The notes below the pieces were generated by a model, which was not told the DNA's origin, did not search any database, and saw nothing but the letters and a program-made list of their open reading frames with translations. From Marinibacterium profundimaris (GTDB lineage: Bacteria; Pseudomonadota; Alphaproteobacteria; Rhodobacterales; Rhodobacteraceae), in the NCBI RefSeq assembly GCF_002210095.1, contig NZ_AQQR01000003.1:372001-436000 (forward strand): a DNA stretch of 64,000 nucleotides, given 5' to 3'. Shown piece after piece: positions 16,778 through 25,256 of this stretch. Each line of letters begins with the position of its first letter. Positions within the stretch are counted from its first letter, which is position 1. Position numbers and translations under genes: made by a program.

Positions 16778-19018
16778 TTAGCCCAGCAGGTCGGGGATGC
16801 CGATCGGGAAATGCCGGATCCGCTTGCCGGTGGCGTGCCAGATCGCGTTGCCGATGGCGCCCACGGTGCCGACGATGCCGATCTCGCCCACGCCCTTGAT
16901 GCCCAGCGGGTTCACGTGGGGGTCGTCCTCGTGGACGGTGATGACCTCAAGCCCCTGCACGTCGGCATTGACCGGCACGTGGTAGCCGGCCAGGTCCGCG
17001 TTCAGGATCCGCCCCGTCGCCGGGTCGTGGCTGGCCTTTTCATGCAGGGCAAAGCCCAGGCCCCAGATCATGCCGCCCATCAGCTGGCTCTCGACGAGCT
17101 TGGGGTTGATGATCCGCCCCGCCGCGAAGGCGCCGACCAGCCGGCTGACCCGGACCTGGCCCAGATCGGGATCAACCTTCACCTCGGCAAAGACCGCGCC
17201 ATGGGCGTTCATCGCGTAGGTTTCGCCGACCTCCTGCGGGCGGCCGCCCTGGCCCTGTCCGGTGATCTCGACCCCGCCGGCGCGCATCACGATCTCTTCG
17301 ATCGCATCGCTGCGCTGGTCGTCGCCCTCGATCCAGAGCCGGCCGTCATGGGCGACGAAGCGGGCATTGCCGGCGCCATGGAGCGGTGAGTCCGGATCGG
17401 CCGAGGCGATTTCGCCCAGTTGGCGGACCACGTCGATCCCGGCGGTGTGAAGGGCCGTGCCGGCCGTAGCCGTGTGACCCGACCCGCCCGCGACCCCGCC
17501 ATCGGGGAGCGAGGAATGACCGGCGTGGAACTCCACCTTCTCCAGCGGCAGGCCCAGGCTGTCGGCGGCGATCTGCGCCAGCGAGGTCCAGGCGCCCTGC
17601 CCCATGTCGGCGGCCGAGGTTTCGAACAGGGCCGTGCCGTCGGGACGCAGGGTGGCGCGGGCCTCGGCGAAGAACATCGGACAGGGGAAGAGCGCGGTGC
17701 CCATGCCCCAGCCGGTGAGCATGCCCTGTTCATCGCGCATCTGCCCCGGCGCCAGCGGCCTGCCGGCCCAGCCGAACCGCTCCGCCCCCTGGGCATAACA
17801 TTCGCGCAGCGCCTTGGAGGTATAGGGCTTGCCGGTGCCGGGCTCCGTTTCGGCATAGTTGATCAGGCGGAAGTCGAGCGGGTCCAGCCCCGCCGCCTCG
17901 GCCATCTCGTCCAGCGCGCATTCCAGCGCGGCCGAGCCCGAGGCCTCGCCCGGGGCGCGCATCGGCCCCGGCGTGCCGATGTCCAGCCGCACGCCGCGGT
18001 GGGTCGAGCGCAGGGCGCCGGCGGCATAGAGCCCCTGCGAGGCGTTGGCCGCGGGTTCCATGAAATCGTCGAAGGTCGAGGTGGCCGAGAGCCCGTCGTG
18101 GTCGATGACCGTGAGGGCGCCAGCCGCGTCGGTGCCCAGCCGCAGCCGCTGGCGCGTGGCGCCGCGATGACCGACGGGGCCGAACATCTGCTGGCGGGTC
18201 AGCATCAGCTTCACCGGCCGCCCCATGGCCCGCGCGGCGAGGATCGCCAGAACGTTCGGCCCGATCGGGATCGCCTTTGAGCCGAAGCCGCCGCCCAGGT
18301 AGGGGCTGCTGATGGTCACGTTCTCGGCCGGGATGCCGAAGAAGGCTGCGTAGGCCGCGCAGGAGATGTTGAGCGCCTGCGTCGGCACGTCGAGATGCAG
18401 CCGGTCGCCGTCCCATTGCGCGACGATGGCATGAGTTTCCATCGCGTTGTGATATTGCGCCGCGGTCTCGTAGGTGACGTCGATGGCGCGGGCGGCGGCG
18501 GCATGGCCGGCCTCCACGTCGCCATGGACGGTCGCAGCGGGGCGGCCGAAGCCCCCCGGCTCGACATCGAAGGGCGTGGCATCGTCGAGCGTGACGCGGG
18601 ACGGTTCCATGTCGTAGCGCGGGGCAAGCAGGCGGACACCTTCATGGGCGGCCTCCAGCGTTTCGGCCAGAACCAGCGCAATGGGCTGGCCCGCGTAGCG
18701 CACGGTGTCGTCCTGCAGCACCTCGACGCGGAAGGAGAACATGGTGGGCTTGTCGTCCGGGTCGCCTTCGAGCGCGGGCCGGTTGGCGGGCGTGAAGACA
18801 TGGGTGACGCCGGGATGGGCCCGCGCCGCCGCCACGTCCAGGTGGGTGACCCGGCCACGCGCGATGGCCGCCGGGGCATATACCGCGTGCAGCAGGTTAT
18901 CGGGCTGGTTGTCGGCGGCGAAGGGCGCCGCGCCCGTCACCTTGGCGATGCCGTCGCGGCGCGAGACAGGCTGACCGGCGTTGGATCCGAAGCGGATGGG
19001 TTGGGTGGTGTCAGGCAT
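16778..19018 (-). CDS. Xanthine dehydrogenase-family molybdenum-binding subunit (PaoC-type)
   Basis: A 746-residue large subunit of a molybdenum hydroxylase that holds the molybdopterin cytosine dinucleotide cofactor and the substrate pocket. Glycine-rich cofactor loops (LGGGFGSKAIP, ADMGQGAWTSLAQIAADSLG) and the catalytic Glu712 (GIKGVGEIG) are present. Length and the three-gene set match E. coli PaoABC aldehyde oxidoreductase (large subunit 732 residues) better than true xanthine dehydrogenase. ATGs at 19018 and 19024 are both possible; the first has better spacing from AGGAG. It overlaps the FAD-subunit stop by a few bases. Substrate probably an aromatic or aliphatic aldehyde, by family only. 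Confidence 0.9.
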   Translation of the reverse strand: MPDTTQPIRFGSNAGQPVSRRDGIAKVTGAAPFAADNQPDNLLHAVYAPAAIARGRVTHLDVAAARAHPGVTHVFTPANRPALEGDPDDKPTMFSFRVEVLQDDTVRYAGQPIALVLAETLEAAHEGVRLLAPRYDMEPSRVTLDDATPFDVEPGGFGRPAATVHGDVEAGHAAAARAIDVTYETAAQYHNAMETHAIVAQWDGDRLHLDVPTQALNISCAAYAAFFGIPAENVTISSPYLGGGFGSKAIPIGPNVLAILAARAMGRPVKLMLTRQQMFGPVGHRGATRQRLRLGTDAAGALTVIDHDGLSATSTFDDFMEPAANASQGLYAAGALRSTHRGVRLDIGTPGPMRAPGEASGSAALECALDEMAEAAGLDPLDFRLINYAETEPGTGKPYTSKALRECYAQGAERFGWAGRPLAPGQMRDEQGMLTGWGMGTALFPCPMFFAEARATLRPDGTALFETSAADMGQGAWTSLAQIAADSLGLPLEKVEFHAGHSSLPDGGVAGGSGHTATAGTALHTAGIDVVRQLGEIASADPDSPLHGAGNARFVAHDGRLWIEGDDQRSDAIEEIVMRAGGVEITGQGQGGRPQEVGETYAMNAHGAVFAEVKVDPDLGQVRVSRLVGAFAAGRIINPKLVESQLMGGMIWGLGFALHEKASHDPATGRILNADLAGYHVPVNADVQGLEVITVHEDDPHVNPLGIKGVGEIGIVGTVGAIGNAIWHATGKRIRHFPIGIPDLLG

Positions 19019-20030
19019 GGGCATGATCTCCTGCCGTGGTCCCGAAGGGAGAAGCGGGCAGCGCGGGGATCCGCGCGGGGGTTCCGGCCGCAGCCATGGC
19101 AAGCGCGCGGGCGGCGGTGCGGCGGGCAAGGTCGATCTTCCAGCCGTTGCCGCCGATCTCGACGGCGCCGGCCAGGGCCGCCCCGGCCGCGCGGGCGAAG
19201 AGCTCCGGGTCCGGGGCCTGGCCGGTGAGGATCTCCTCGGCTTCGGCCACGCGCCAGGGTTTGGGCGCGACCGCGCCAAGCGCCAGCCGCGCGGCGGTGA
19301 TGCGGCCACCGTCGATCTTCAGCGCCGCCGCGGCCGAGGCCATGGCGAAGGCGAAGGACGTGCGGTCGCGGACCTTGAGGTAGCGCGCATTGGCGGCGAA
19401 ACCGGCGGCCTCGGGCGGGAGACGCAGGGCAAGGATCAGCTCTCCGGGCCTCAGCGCGGTGCGCGCGCCCTGCCCCGGCAGCTGGTGCAGCCCGGCCAGA
19501 GGGATCTCGCGCGGGCCGTCGGGGCCCTGCAGCTCGACCACGGCATCGAGCGCCACGAGGGGCACGCAGAAATCCGACGGGTTCACCGCCGTGGCGGTGC
19601 CTTCGGCGCCAAGCACCGAGAGGCTGCCGGCGCTGGCCAGAGGGTCCGATGCGGGCTCCTGATGGGCGAAGAAGGCGTCGCGCGGGGATTGCAGGATGTT
19701 GCCCGCCACGGTCGCGGCATTGCGCAGCTGGCCGGAGGCGCCGGAGAGCAGCGCCTCGGCCACCATGGGGGCGCGGGCGGTGATCTCGGGGTGATCGGCC
19801 AGATCGGCGTTTGTGACCAGGGCGCCGATGCGCGTGGTCCCGTCGGGCAGCACCTCTACCGCGTTCAGTCCGGGCAGGCGGGTGATGTCTATCACCAGGT
19901 CGGGCTGCACGGCACCGGTCTTCATCAGGTCGACCAGGTTGGTGCCCCCGCCCAGCCAGGCCGCGCCATCGGTCCAGGCGGACAGGGCCTCGTCGATGGT
20001 GGCGGGTTGCAGGAAGTCGAACGGCTTCAT
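19011..20030 (-). CDS. FAD-binding subunit of the molybdenum hydroxylase (PaoB-type)
   Basis: A 339-residue flavoprotein subunit (CoxM/PaoB family). It begins MKPFDFLQPATIDEAL, has the FAD diphosphate loop AAWLGGGTNLVDLMK and the central GASGQLRNAATVAGNILQ motif, and ends with the CO-dehydrogenase flavoprotein C-terminal domain. It would pass electrons from the iron-sulfur subunit to the final acceptor. The start at 20030 overlaps the small-subunit stop by ATGA. The segment NILQSPRDAFFAHQ differs from PaoB, in which cysteines here hold an extra [4Fe-4S] cluster; I see no such cysteine set, so that cluster is probably absent. Confidence 0.88.
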   Translation of the reverse strand: MKPFDFLQPATIDEALSAWTDGAAWLGGGTNLVDLMKTGAVQPDLVIDITRLPGLNAVEVLPDGTTRIGALVTNADLADHPEITARAPMVAEALLSGASGQLRNAATVAGNILQSPRDAFFAHQEPASDPLASAGSLSVLGAEGTATAVNPSDFCVPLVALDAVVELQGPDGPREIPLAGLHQLPGQGARTALRPGELILALRLPPEAAGFAANARYLKVRDRTSFAFAMASAAAALKIDGGRITAARLALGAVAPKPWRVAEAEEILTGQAPDPELFARAAGAALAGAVEIGGNGWKIDLARRTAARALAMAAAGTPARIPALPASPFGTTAGDHAHA

Positions 20031-20524
20031 GCGGCGTCTCCCTTTTGCTCTTCGGCCATGCGGCGCGTGGCCTCCTGCACGGCGCGGGTGATCCCGTGAT
20101 AGGCGGCGCAGCGGCAGATGTTGCCGCTCATGCCCTCGCGGATGCGTTCGGGGTCGTCGCCTGCCCGGCCCTCGGCGATCAGGCCGACGGCGGACATGAT
20201 CTGCCCCGGCGTGCAATAGCCGCACTGGAAGCCGTCGGCCTTGATGAAGGCCTCCTGCACCGGGTGCAGCGCCTCGCCCTTGGCCAGGCCTTCGATTGTG
20301 GTGATCTCTGCCCCGTCCAGCGTCGCCGCCAGGGTGAGGCAGGAATTCACGCGCTTTCCGTTGACGAGCACCGTGCAGGCCCCGCATTGGCCGCGGTCGC
20401 AGCCCTTCTTGGTGCCGGGCATGGCAAGCCGCTCGCGCAGCAGGTCAAGCAGCGTCACGCGCATGTCGTCGAGCGCGACGGCCCGGGTTGCCCCGTTGAG
20501 GGTCAGGGTGATGGAGAGTGACAT
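20027..20524 (-). CDS. [2Fe-2S] subunit of the molybdenum hydroxylase (PaoA-type)
   Basis: A 165-residue subunit with two [2Fe-2S] clusters. The plant-ferredoxin-type ligands are Cys42, Cys47, Cys50 and Cys62 (GCDRGQCGAC); the helical-domain ligands are Cys101, Cys104, Cys137 and Cys139 (CGYC...CRC). The start at 20524 follows GGAGG by five bases. E. coli PaoA carries a Tat signal peptide, but this protein begins MSLSITLTLNG with none, so this enzyme is probably cytoplasmic. It is the first gene of the operon; the gap to the divergent TetR gene carries a clear palindromic operator. No XdhC-like maturation gene is in the window. Confidence 0.92.
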   Translation of the reverse strand: MSLSITLTLNGATRAVALDDMRVTLLDLLRERLAMPGTKKGCDRGQCGACTVLVNGKRVNSCLTLAATLDGAEITTIEGLAKGEALHPVQEAFIKADGFQCGYCTPGQIMSAVGLIAEGRAGDDPERIREGMSGNICRCAAYHGITRAVQEATRRMAEEQKGDAA

Positions 20525-20635
20525 GATGTCCTCCCTTGCTGGAATATGTGCTGGGTGTCGGGCTCTCGCGCCCGGTCGAAGGACTTCGTATGCTTCGGGA
20601 CGGTGCTTTTTCCGCGCCGCCCTGATACAGATATA

Positions 20636-20650
20636 CGGAGGGTGCCTCCG
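20636..20650. promoter_or_regulatory. Probable TetR operator between the hydroxylase operon and tetR
   Basis: CGGAGG-GTG-CCTCCG is a perfect 6-bp dyad, and the flanks ATA/TTT extend the symmetry partly. It lies 26 bases before the GTG of the TetR gene and in the divergent promoter region, the classic position for an autorepressor that also controls the neighbouring operon. Confidence 0.65.
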
Positions 20651-20675
20651 TTTTTCAAGAGAAAGGATCGATCCC

Positions 20676-21248
20676 GTGGCGCAACCTCGCCCGCGCAAGC
20701 CGCGCGCAGACGCCCAGAAGAACCGCGAGCGGCTGATCGAGGCCGCCAAGGAGGTGCTTGGCCCGGGCGGACCCGAGGCGAGCATGGAGGCGGTGGCCAA
20801 GCGCGCCGGCGTGGGAATTGGCACGCTTTACAGGCACTTCCCCAATCGGCAGGCGCTGTTCCACGCGGTGTTCAGCCGCGAGCTCGACCATCTTGTGGCC
20901 CTGTCCGAAGGGCTGGAGGGCAGCAACGATCCGGTGGAGGCGATCCGGGGCTGGCTGCATGGCAATGTCGCGATGGTGGAGACCAAGCGCGGGATGCTGG
21001 GGGCGCTGTCGATCGTGATCACGGAGGAATCGATGCAGGCCTATGGCGAGTTGAAGGGGCGGATCACCGCCTCCGTCGACCGGCTGCTGGTCCAGGCCGC
21101 CGAGGCCGGACAGATCCGCGAGGGCGTGACGGCCGAGGACCTGCTGCAGACGATGTACGCGCTGTGCTACGCGCGGGCGCCGGGGCCGGACTGGCGGGAA
21201 CACGTGCTGAAGATGCTGGATATCTTCGTGGACGGGTTGAAGGCCTGA
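20676..21248 (+). CDS. TetR/AcrR-family transcriptional regulator
   Basis: A 190-residue regulator with an N-terminal helix-turn-helix (AKRAGVGIGTLYRHFPNRQALFHAVF, about 40-66) and a C-terminal ligand-binding dimerisation domain. I used the GTG at 20676, with AAAGGA 8 bases upstream; longer in-frame extensions run into the divergent small-subunit gene. Divergent placement and the dyad in between suggest it represses the PaoABC-like operon, released by the substrate or a related aldehyde. This is inferred from context. Confidence 0.9.
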   Translation: MAQPRPRKPRADAQKNRERLIEAAKEVLGPGGPEASMEAVAKRAGVGIGTLYRHFPNRQALFHAVFSRELDHLVALSEGLEGSNDPVEAIRGWLHGNVAMVETKRGMLGALSIVITEESMQAYGELKGRITASVDRLLVQAAEAGQIREGVTAEDLLQTMYALCYARAPGPDWREHVLKMLDIFVDGLKA

Positions 21249-21312
21249 GACGGGCGCCCTGCTCCGGCCCCGATGCTGAGGCAGGCAGGAACGGCAAGAG
21301 CGACGTTTGCGG

Positions 21313-21651
21313 TCATTTTGACCCGTCGCCGCCCCCTGCCCGCCTGGCCCCGGCACGCACCGGCGCGGCATAGGTGTTGCCCGGCGCCTTGCGGCGCGCG
21401 CTGACGATGCGCCCGGCCTCGATCATCGTGATCTCGATCGCGCCGTAGAGGACGGCCATCCGCCGGCGATAGGTCGGGATGTCGAAATGCTCGTGCACCG
21501 TGCCGGCCTTCTGGATCCACTTGTGATCCATGCCGATGCGGTCCGCCATGGCCAGCAGCTCTTCGGTCGTGTCGGCAAGCATGTGGCACATCCGGTAGGG
21601 CCCGAAACGACCCATTTCGGTCAGGTGCATGTTGTCGACATAGACTGCCAT
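21313..21651 (-). CDS. DUF4031 domain protein
   Basis: A 112-residue protein. The N-terminal MAVYVDNMHLTEMGRFGPYRM, then ADTTEELLAMADRIGMDHKW and a central HFDIPTYRRRMAVLYGAIEI, are characteristic of DUF4031, a small widespread family of unknown function. The C-terminal ~25 residues are Arg/Ala/Gly-rich and probably disordered. The ATG at 21651 starts the conserved domain exactly. It is downstream of the histidine kinase gene on the same strand, with a 120-base gap. Confidence 0.82.
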   Translation of the reverse strand: MAVYVDNMHLTEMGRFGPYRMCHMLADTTEELLAMADRIGMDHKWIQKAGTVHEHFDIPTYRRRMAVLYGAIEITMIEAGRIVSARRKAPGNTYAAPVRAGARRAGGGDGSK

Positions 21652-21772
21652 CGTGCCGTGATCTTTCCCTTGCCGTCCGCCGGCCCTGCCCCGCATCCCG
21701 GGATCCGGCCGGTATTGAAGCGAAAAACGGACGGCTTGCCAAGGCCACGGCGTGAGCGGTCCGTGTCCGGCC

Positions 21773-23092
21773 CTAGCGGGCGATCACGATCTCGGCCAGC
21801 AGCCCGCCCATGCGTTCGCTTTCGTCCAGCCGCAGCTCTCCGCCATGGGCCCGGGCGACATCCATCGCGATGGCCAGGCCCAGCCCCACGCCGGTGCCCT
21901 TGTTCTGGTTGCGCGCCGGATCGAGTCGCGAGAACGCCTTGACCGCGTCCTCGCGCGCCTCGGGCGGGATGCCGGGGCCGTCATCCTCGACCACGATGCG
22001 GAGCGACCCGGGCAGCAGGCGCACGGTGACCTCGGCCCGTTCGCCGTAGCGCACGGCATTGCCGACCAGGTTCTCGACCGCGCGGCGGATGGCGACGGGG
22101 CGCAGCAGCATCTCTCCCTCGCCCTCGCCCGGGCAGAGCGTCACCGGGCTGCCGGCGCGCTGCGCATCCTCGACGATCCGGGCCACCAGCGCATGGGGGT
22201 CCAGCATTTCGGGCTCGCTTTCCTGCGCGCCCTTGGCGAAATCGAGGAAGGCGTCGATCAGCGCCTCCATCTCGCGCACGTCGGCCAGCAGGTGCTTGGC
22301 CTCGGGGTCGTCCATCATCGACAGGCCCAGCGTCAGCCGCGTGAGCGGCGTACGCAGGTCGTGGCTGACCCCCGAGAGCATCAGCGTGCGCTGTTCGATA
22401 TGGCGTTCGATCCGATGGCGCATGTCGACAAAGGCCCGGCCGGCGGCGCGCACCTCGATCGACCCGGCGGGCCGATAGGCGACCTGCTGGCCGCGTCCGA
22501 AGGCGGTCGCCGCCACGGCCAGCCGGGCGATGGGGCGCAGCTGGTTGCGCAGGTAGAGAAACGCCACCGCCGTCATCAGCGCCCCGAAGACGACCATGTT
22601 CACCAGCAGCTGGTGCGGCGCCGAGGCCGAGACCCTGCGCCGGTCGAAGACGATCTCGAGCGGACCGTTGGGCGTGGGATAATAGACGGTGACCGAGCGC
22701 GGCTGATCCAGAAGGATCGGCCCCACCCGGGGCAGCGCGCCGCGCAGGGTGCGGGTCATGACGAAGCCGGTGAAATCGTACCACAGGCGGGTATCCGCGG
22801 CGGGGATCGTCTCTGGCGCAACAAAGGCCAGGTCGAACTCCAGCACCTCGGCGGTCGGACTCATGCGCGCCATGGCCATCGCCGGGGTGTCCGCCGCCGA
22901 TGCCTGCCCGATGATCAGCCGCAGCTCGCGGATGACGGTGTCGGTCATCTGGGTCGTGACATCCTCGAAATGCCGTTGGATAAAGATCACCGAGACGACC
23001 AGCTGCAACAGCACGACCGGAAGGACGAGGATCAGCGCCGCCCGTCCGTAAAGCCCCCGGGGCATGTAATGTTTGAGGCGCAGCGCGGACAT
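21773..23092 (-). CDS. EnvZ-like membrane sensor histidine kinase
   Basis: A 439-residue sensor kinase. It has membrane helices at about 17-37 and 161-181 flanking a ~120-residue periplasmic sensor domain, then a HAMP linker. The H-box is SGVSHDLRTPLTRL (phosphorylated His244). The ATP-binding domain shows the N-box NLVGNAVRYG (341-350), DDGPGIP (370-376) and GTGVGLGLAI (399-408). No response regulator gene is adjacent on either side, although EnvZ-like kinases are usually coupled to one. It is divergent from the MBL hydrolase gene with a gap of about 60 bases. Confidence 0.92.
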   Translation of the reverse strand: MSALRLKHYMPRGLYGRAALILVLPVVLLQLVVSVIFIQRHFEDVTTQMTDTVIRELRLIIGQASAADTPAMAMARMSPTAEVLEFDLAFVAPETIPAADTRLWYDFTGFVMTRTLRGALPRVGPILLDQPRSVTVYYPTPNGPLEIVFDRRRVSASAPHQLLVNMVVFGALMTAVAFLYLRNQLRPIARLAVAATAFGRGQQVAYRPAGSIEVRAAGRAFVDMRHRIERHIEQRTLMLSGVSHDLRTPLTRLTLGLSMMDDPEAKHLLADVREMEALIDAFLDFAKGAQESEPEMLDPHALVARIVEDAQRAGSPVTLCPGEGEGEMLLRPVAIRRAVENLVGNAVRYGERAEVTVRLLPGSLRIVVEDDGPGIPPEAREDAVKAFSRLDPARNQNKGTGVGLGLAIAMDVARAHGGELRLDESERMGGLLAEIVIAR

Positions 23093-23153
23093 GGGACGAA
23101 CCTATCCGCCCGGGTTGACACAAGAAAGGCCCAACAAGGTGTCGAGCGAGAAG

Positions 23154-24071
23154 ATGGCCGTGAAATGGCCCGATGATTTCAACCCGCCGGTCGGCCGGGC
23201 CGAGACGGTCCAGCCCGGCCTGCGCCGGATCCTGGCCGCCAATCCCTCGCCCATGACCTACCGGGGCACCAACACCTACCTGCTGGGCGAGACCGGGCTG
23301 GCGGTGATCGACCCGGGCCCCGACGCGCCCGGCCACCTGGAGGCGATCCTGCGCGCCGTTGGCACCGGCCAGCGGGTCAGCCACATCGTGATCACCCATT
23401 CCCACAAGGACCATTCCACCCTTGCCCGTCCCCTGGCCGAAGCCACCGGCGCGCCGATCCTGGCCTATGGCAGCGCCACCGCCGGGCGCAGCGCGGTGAT
23501 GGAAGCGCTTGCGCTTTCGGGCCTTGGCGGCGGCGGCGAAGGGCTGGACGCCGGGTTCACCCCCGACGAGACCCTGGCCGAAGGCGACCGCATCGAAGGC
23601 GCCGGCTGGGAGCTGGAGGTGATCCACACGCCCGGCCACCTGGGCAACCACATCTCGCTGGCCCTGGGCGACGCCTGCCTGACGGGCGATCACGTCATGG
23701 GCTGGGCGAGCTCCATCGTCTCGCCCCCCGATGGCGACGTGGGCGACTTCATGGCGTCCTGCGAGAAACTGCGCGCCCGCGACTGGCGCATCTTCTACCC
23801 GGGCCACGGCGGGCCGGTGACGAAGCCTGTGGCACGCATCGACTGGCTGATGGATCACCGCCGCAAACGCGAGTCCGCGATCCTGGGCGCGCTGAGCTTT
23901 TCGGCCGCCACCCCGCAGGTGCTGGCCGCGCGCATCTACACCGAAACGCCACGCCGGATGCTGGGCATGGCCACCCGCAACGTCTTCGCGCATCTCGTTG
24001 ATCTGACGCAGAAAAACCTTGTCGCACCCGATGGACCTCTGAGCGAGGGATCGGTCTTTCGCCGCCGCTGA
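23154..24071 (+). CDS. MBL-fold metallo-hydrolase (LACTB2-like)
   Basis: A 305-residue metallo-beta-lactamase-fold hydrolase. The metal-binding motif THSHKDHS is followed by HTPGHLGNHIS, LTGDHVMG and a late YPGHGG, matching the seven expected ligands. A C-terminal winged-helix-like segment (about 230-290) groups it with LACTB2-like proteins, some of which are RNA endonucleases or thioester hydrolases. The ATG at 23154 is preferred; a GTG at 23139 is also in frame. Substrate unknown. Confidence 0.87.
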   Translation: MAVKWPDDFNPPVGRAETVQPGLRRILAANPSPMTYRGTNTYLLGETGLAVIDPGPDAPGHLEAILRAVGTGQRVSHIVITHSHKDHSTLARPLAEATGAPILAYGSATAGRSAVMEALALSGLGGGGEGLDAGFTPDETLAEGDRIEGAGWELEVIHTPGHLGNHISLALGDACLTGDHVMGWASSIVSPPDGDVGDFMASCEKLRARDWRIFYPGHGGPVTKPVARIDWLMDHRRKRESAILGALSFSAATPQVLAARIYTETPRRMLGMATRNVFAHLVDLTQKNLVAPDGPLSEGSVFRRR

Positions 24072-24152
24072 GGGCCGCGCAAACTTTTTCACGCCCAAGG
24101 GCAAAAATCCTCTGGACGCCCCAAGGAGCCATTGCTATATCGCCCAGACCGT

Positions 24153-24227
24153 TCCGGCGTAGCTCAGCGGTAGAGCAGTTGACTGTTAATCAATTGGTCG
24201 TAGGTTCGATCCCTACCGCCGGAGCCA
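24153..24227 (+). tRNA. tRNA-Asn (GTT)
   Basis: A complete 75-base cloverleaf: acceptor stem TCCGGCG/CGCCGGA, D-stem GCTC/GAGC, anticodon stem GTTGA/TCAAT with anticodon GTT at 24185-24187, T-stem GTAGG/CCTAC with loop TTCGATC. The 3' CCA is encoded. A rho-independent terminator follows directly. Confidence 0.97.
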
Positions 24228-24233
24228 TAAAAA

Positions 24234-24267
24234 GCCCTTCAAGGTGAATGCCTTGGAGGGCTTTTTT
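24234..24267 (+). terminator. Rho-independent terminator of tRNA-Asn
   Basis: GCCCTTCAAGG pairs with CCTTGGAGGGC (one G-U) across a six-base loop, followed by six T residues. A-residues before the stem mirror the T-run, so it could also work leftwards. Confidence 0.9.
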
Positions 24268-24600
24268 AATTTCGGGCCCATGACGACCTCCACGTCGGGG
24301 CAACAGTCGGGGTCACGCCCAGCGATCGAAGAACCTTCGTCGACACCGACCTGCAGCTGCGAAAGTCAGCGCCCTTCGATGCCCACGTGATCGGCCCGTT
24401 CAGACGACCACGCCCGCCCCTTCTTGACGCCCGGACTGGACGCCGTTCGGTTGACCTTCGGATAAGCTGCTCATGTCGGCCAATTGAAATCTGTGGGTCA
24501 GGTGCCCACGGGCGACCCTGAAGCTCTGGGCCCACCGGGCGGCGGAGGTCTCATTCCCCAACTCGTTGCAATGCCCACGCCTCACACGGGCACGACATGA

Positions 24601-24652
24601 AGTTTTCTGAAAACTCCGGGGACATGCGACGCTTACAGCGTGACATCCCCGG
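24601..24652. repeat. Two adjoining inverted repeats
   Basis: AGTTTTC-T-GAAAACT (24601-24615) is a perfect palindrome. It is followed at once by a longer hairpin with outer arms CCGGGGA/TCCCCGG (24616-24622, 24646-24652) and inner arms ACGCT/AGCGT. Meaning unknown: folded RNA, protein site or an old element end. Confidence 0.5.
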
Positions 24653-25230
24653 TTCGAAGGACGACATGCCGGCGCTCGACGCCAGGATCGGCGTGGTACT
24701 GCGTTGCGGATCGACTACGCCAGGGATCAGGATGCCTGAAGACCGCGGGCGAAAGAAACTTGGAGCCACTTTCCGTCGCCCTCACGCTCAACCGAAAGAA
24801 GAAACCGGGGCGGCAAGGCACCGAGAACACACGCCACAAGTCATCGCCTTGCCGAAGCAAGGCTCAATACACCGAAGCGCCCATCATGGGCCCACACCAG
24901 CCCTCAACCAGTCCAACCGCGGCCTTGCTATGGCCTGCCCCAGACAGCTCCGCCCACAGTGAGACGCGCCGCTCAAGAGACACCTTGAGAAGATTCGCTC
25001 GCCGTATTTCCCCGCGCTCCTCGTCCTTCGGATGCTCCACTGCCAAACCCCGCCCCAGCGGACGCAAGCGCGCCAAGGGTAACTGTGTTAAAAGTCGCAT
25101 CACCAAGCAGCACAAAGTGTTGCTGCAAGCAAATTGCCTTGCTATTAACCAACTTGACGGAGGGGAGGCCGTTGGGAGGTATATTCAAAATAATGGAAAC
25201 CTTCCTGCGCAAGCGGCGTTGACGCTTCGG

Positions 25231-25245
25231 TTAACTTAGTTTTTA
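25231..25245 (+). promoter_or_regulatory. CtrA-like site before the acidic protein gene
   Basis: TTAA-CTTAGTT-TTTA differs by one base from the alphaproteobacterial CtrA consensus TTAA-N7-TTAA. It lies directly before the Shine-Dalgarno of the gene at 25257. A single site with one mismatch is weak evidence. Confidence 0.3.
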
Positions 25246-25256
25246 GGGAGGGCCCA

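Larger units (their letters stand above)
24268..25256. other. Gene-free stretch between tRNA-Asn and the acidic protein gene
   Basis: About one kilobase without a gene I can support. All open frames are short, have chance-like composition and lack ribosome binding sites. It holds two adjoining hairpins (24601-24652) and, at its right end, AT-rich sequence leading to the next gene. The position just behind a tRNA gene and the changed composition suggest a decayed insertion, but no integrase or tRNA-end repeat was found. Confidence 0.5.

Noticed and set aside
24266-25115. Minus-strand frames behind tRNA-Asn as transposase or integrase remnants
   Set aside because: No DDE, tyrosine-recombinase or HTH motif can be read, and no repeat of the tRNA 3' end was found.
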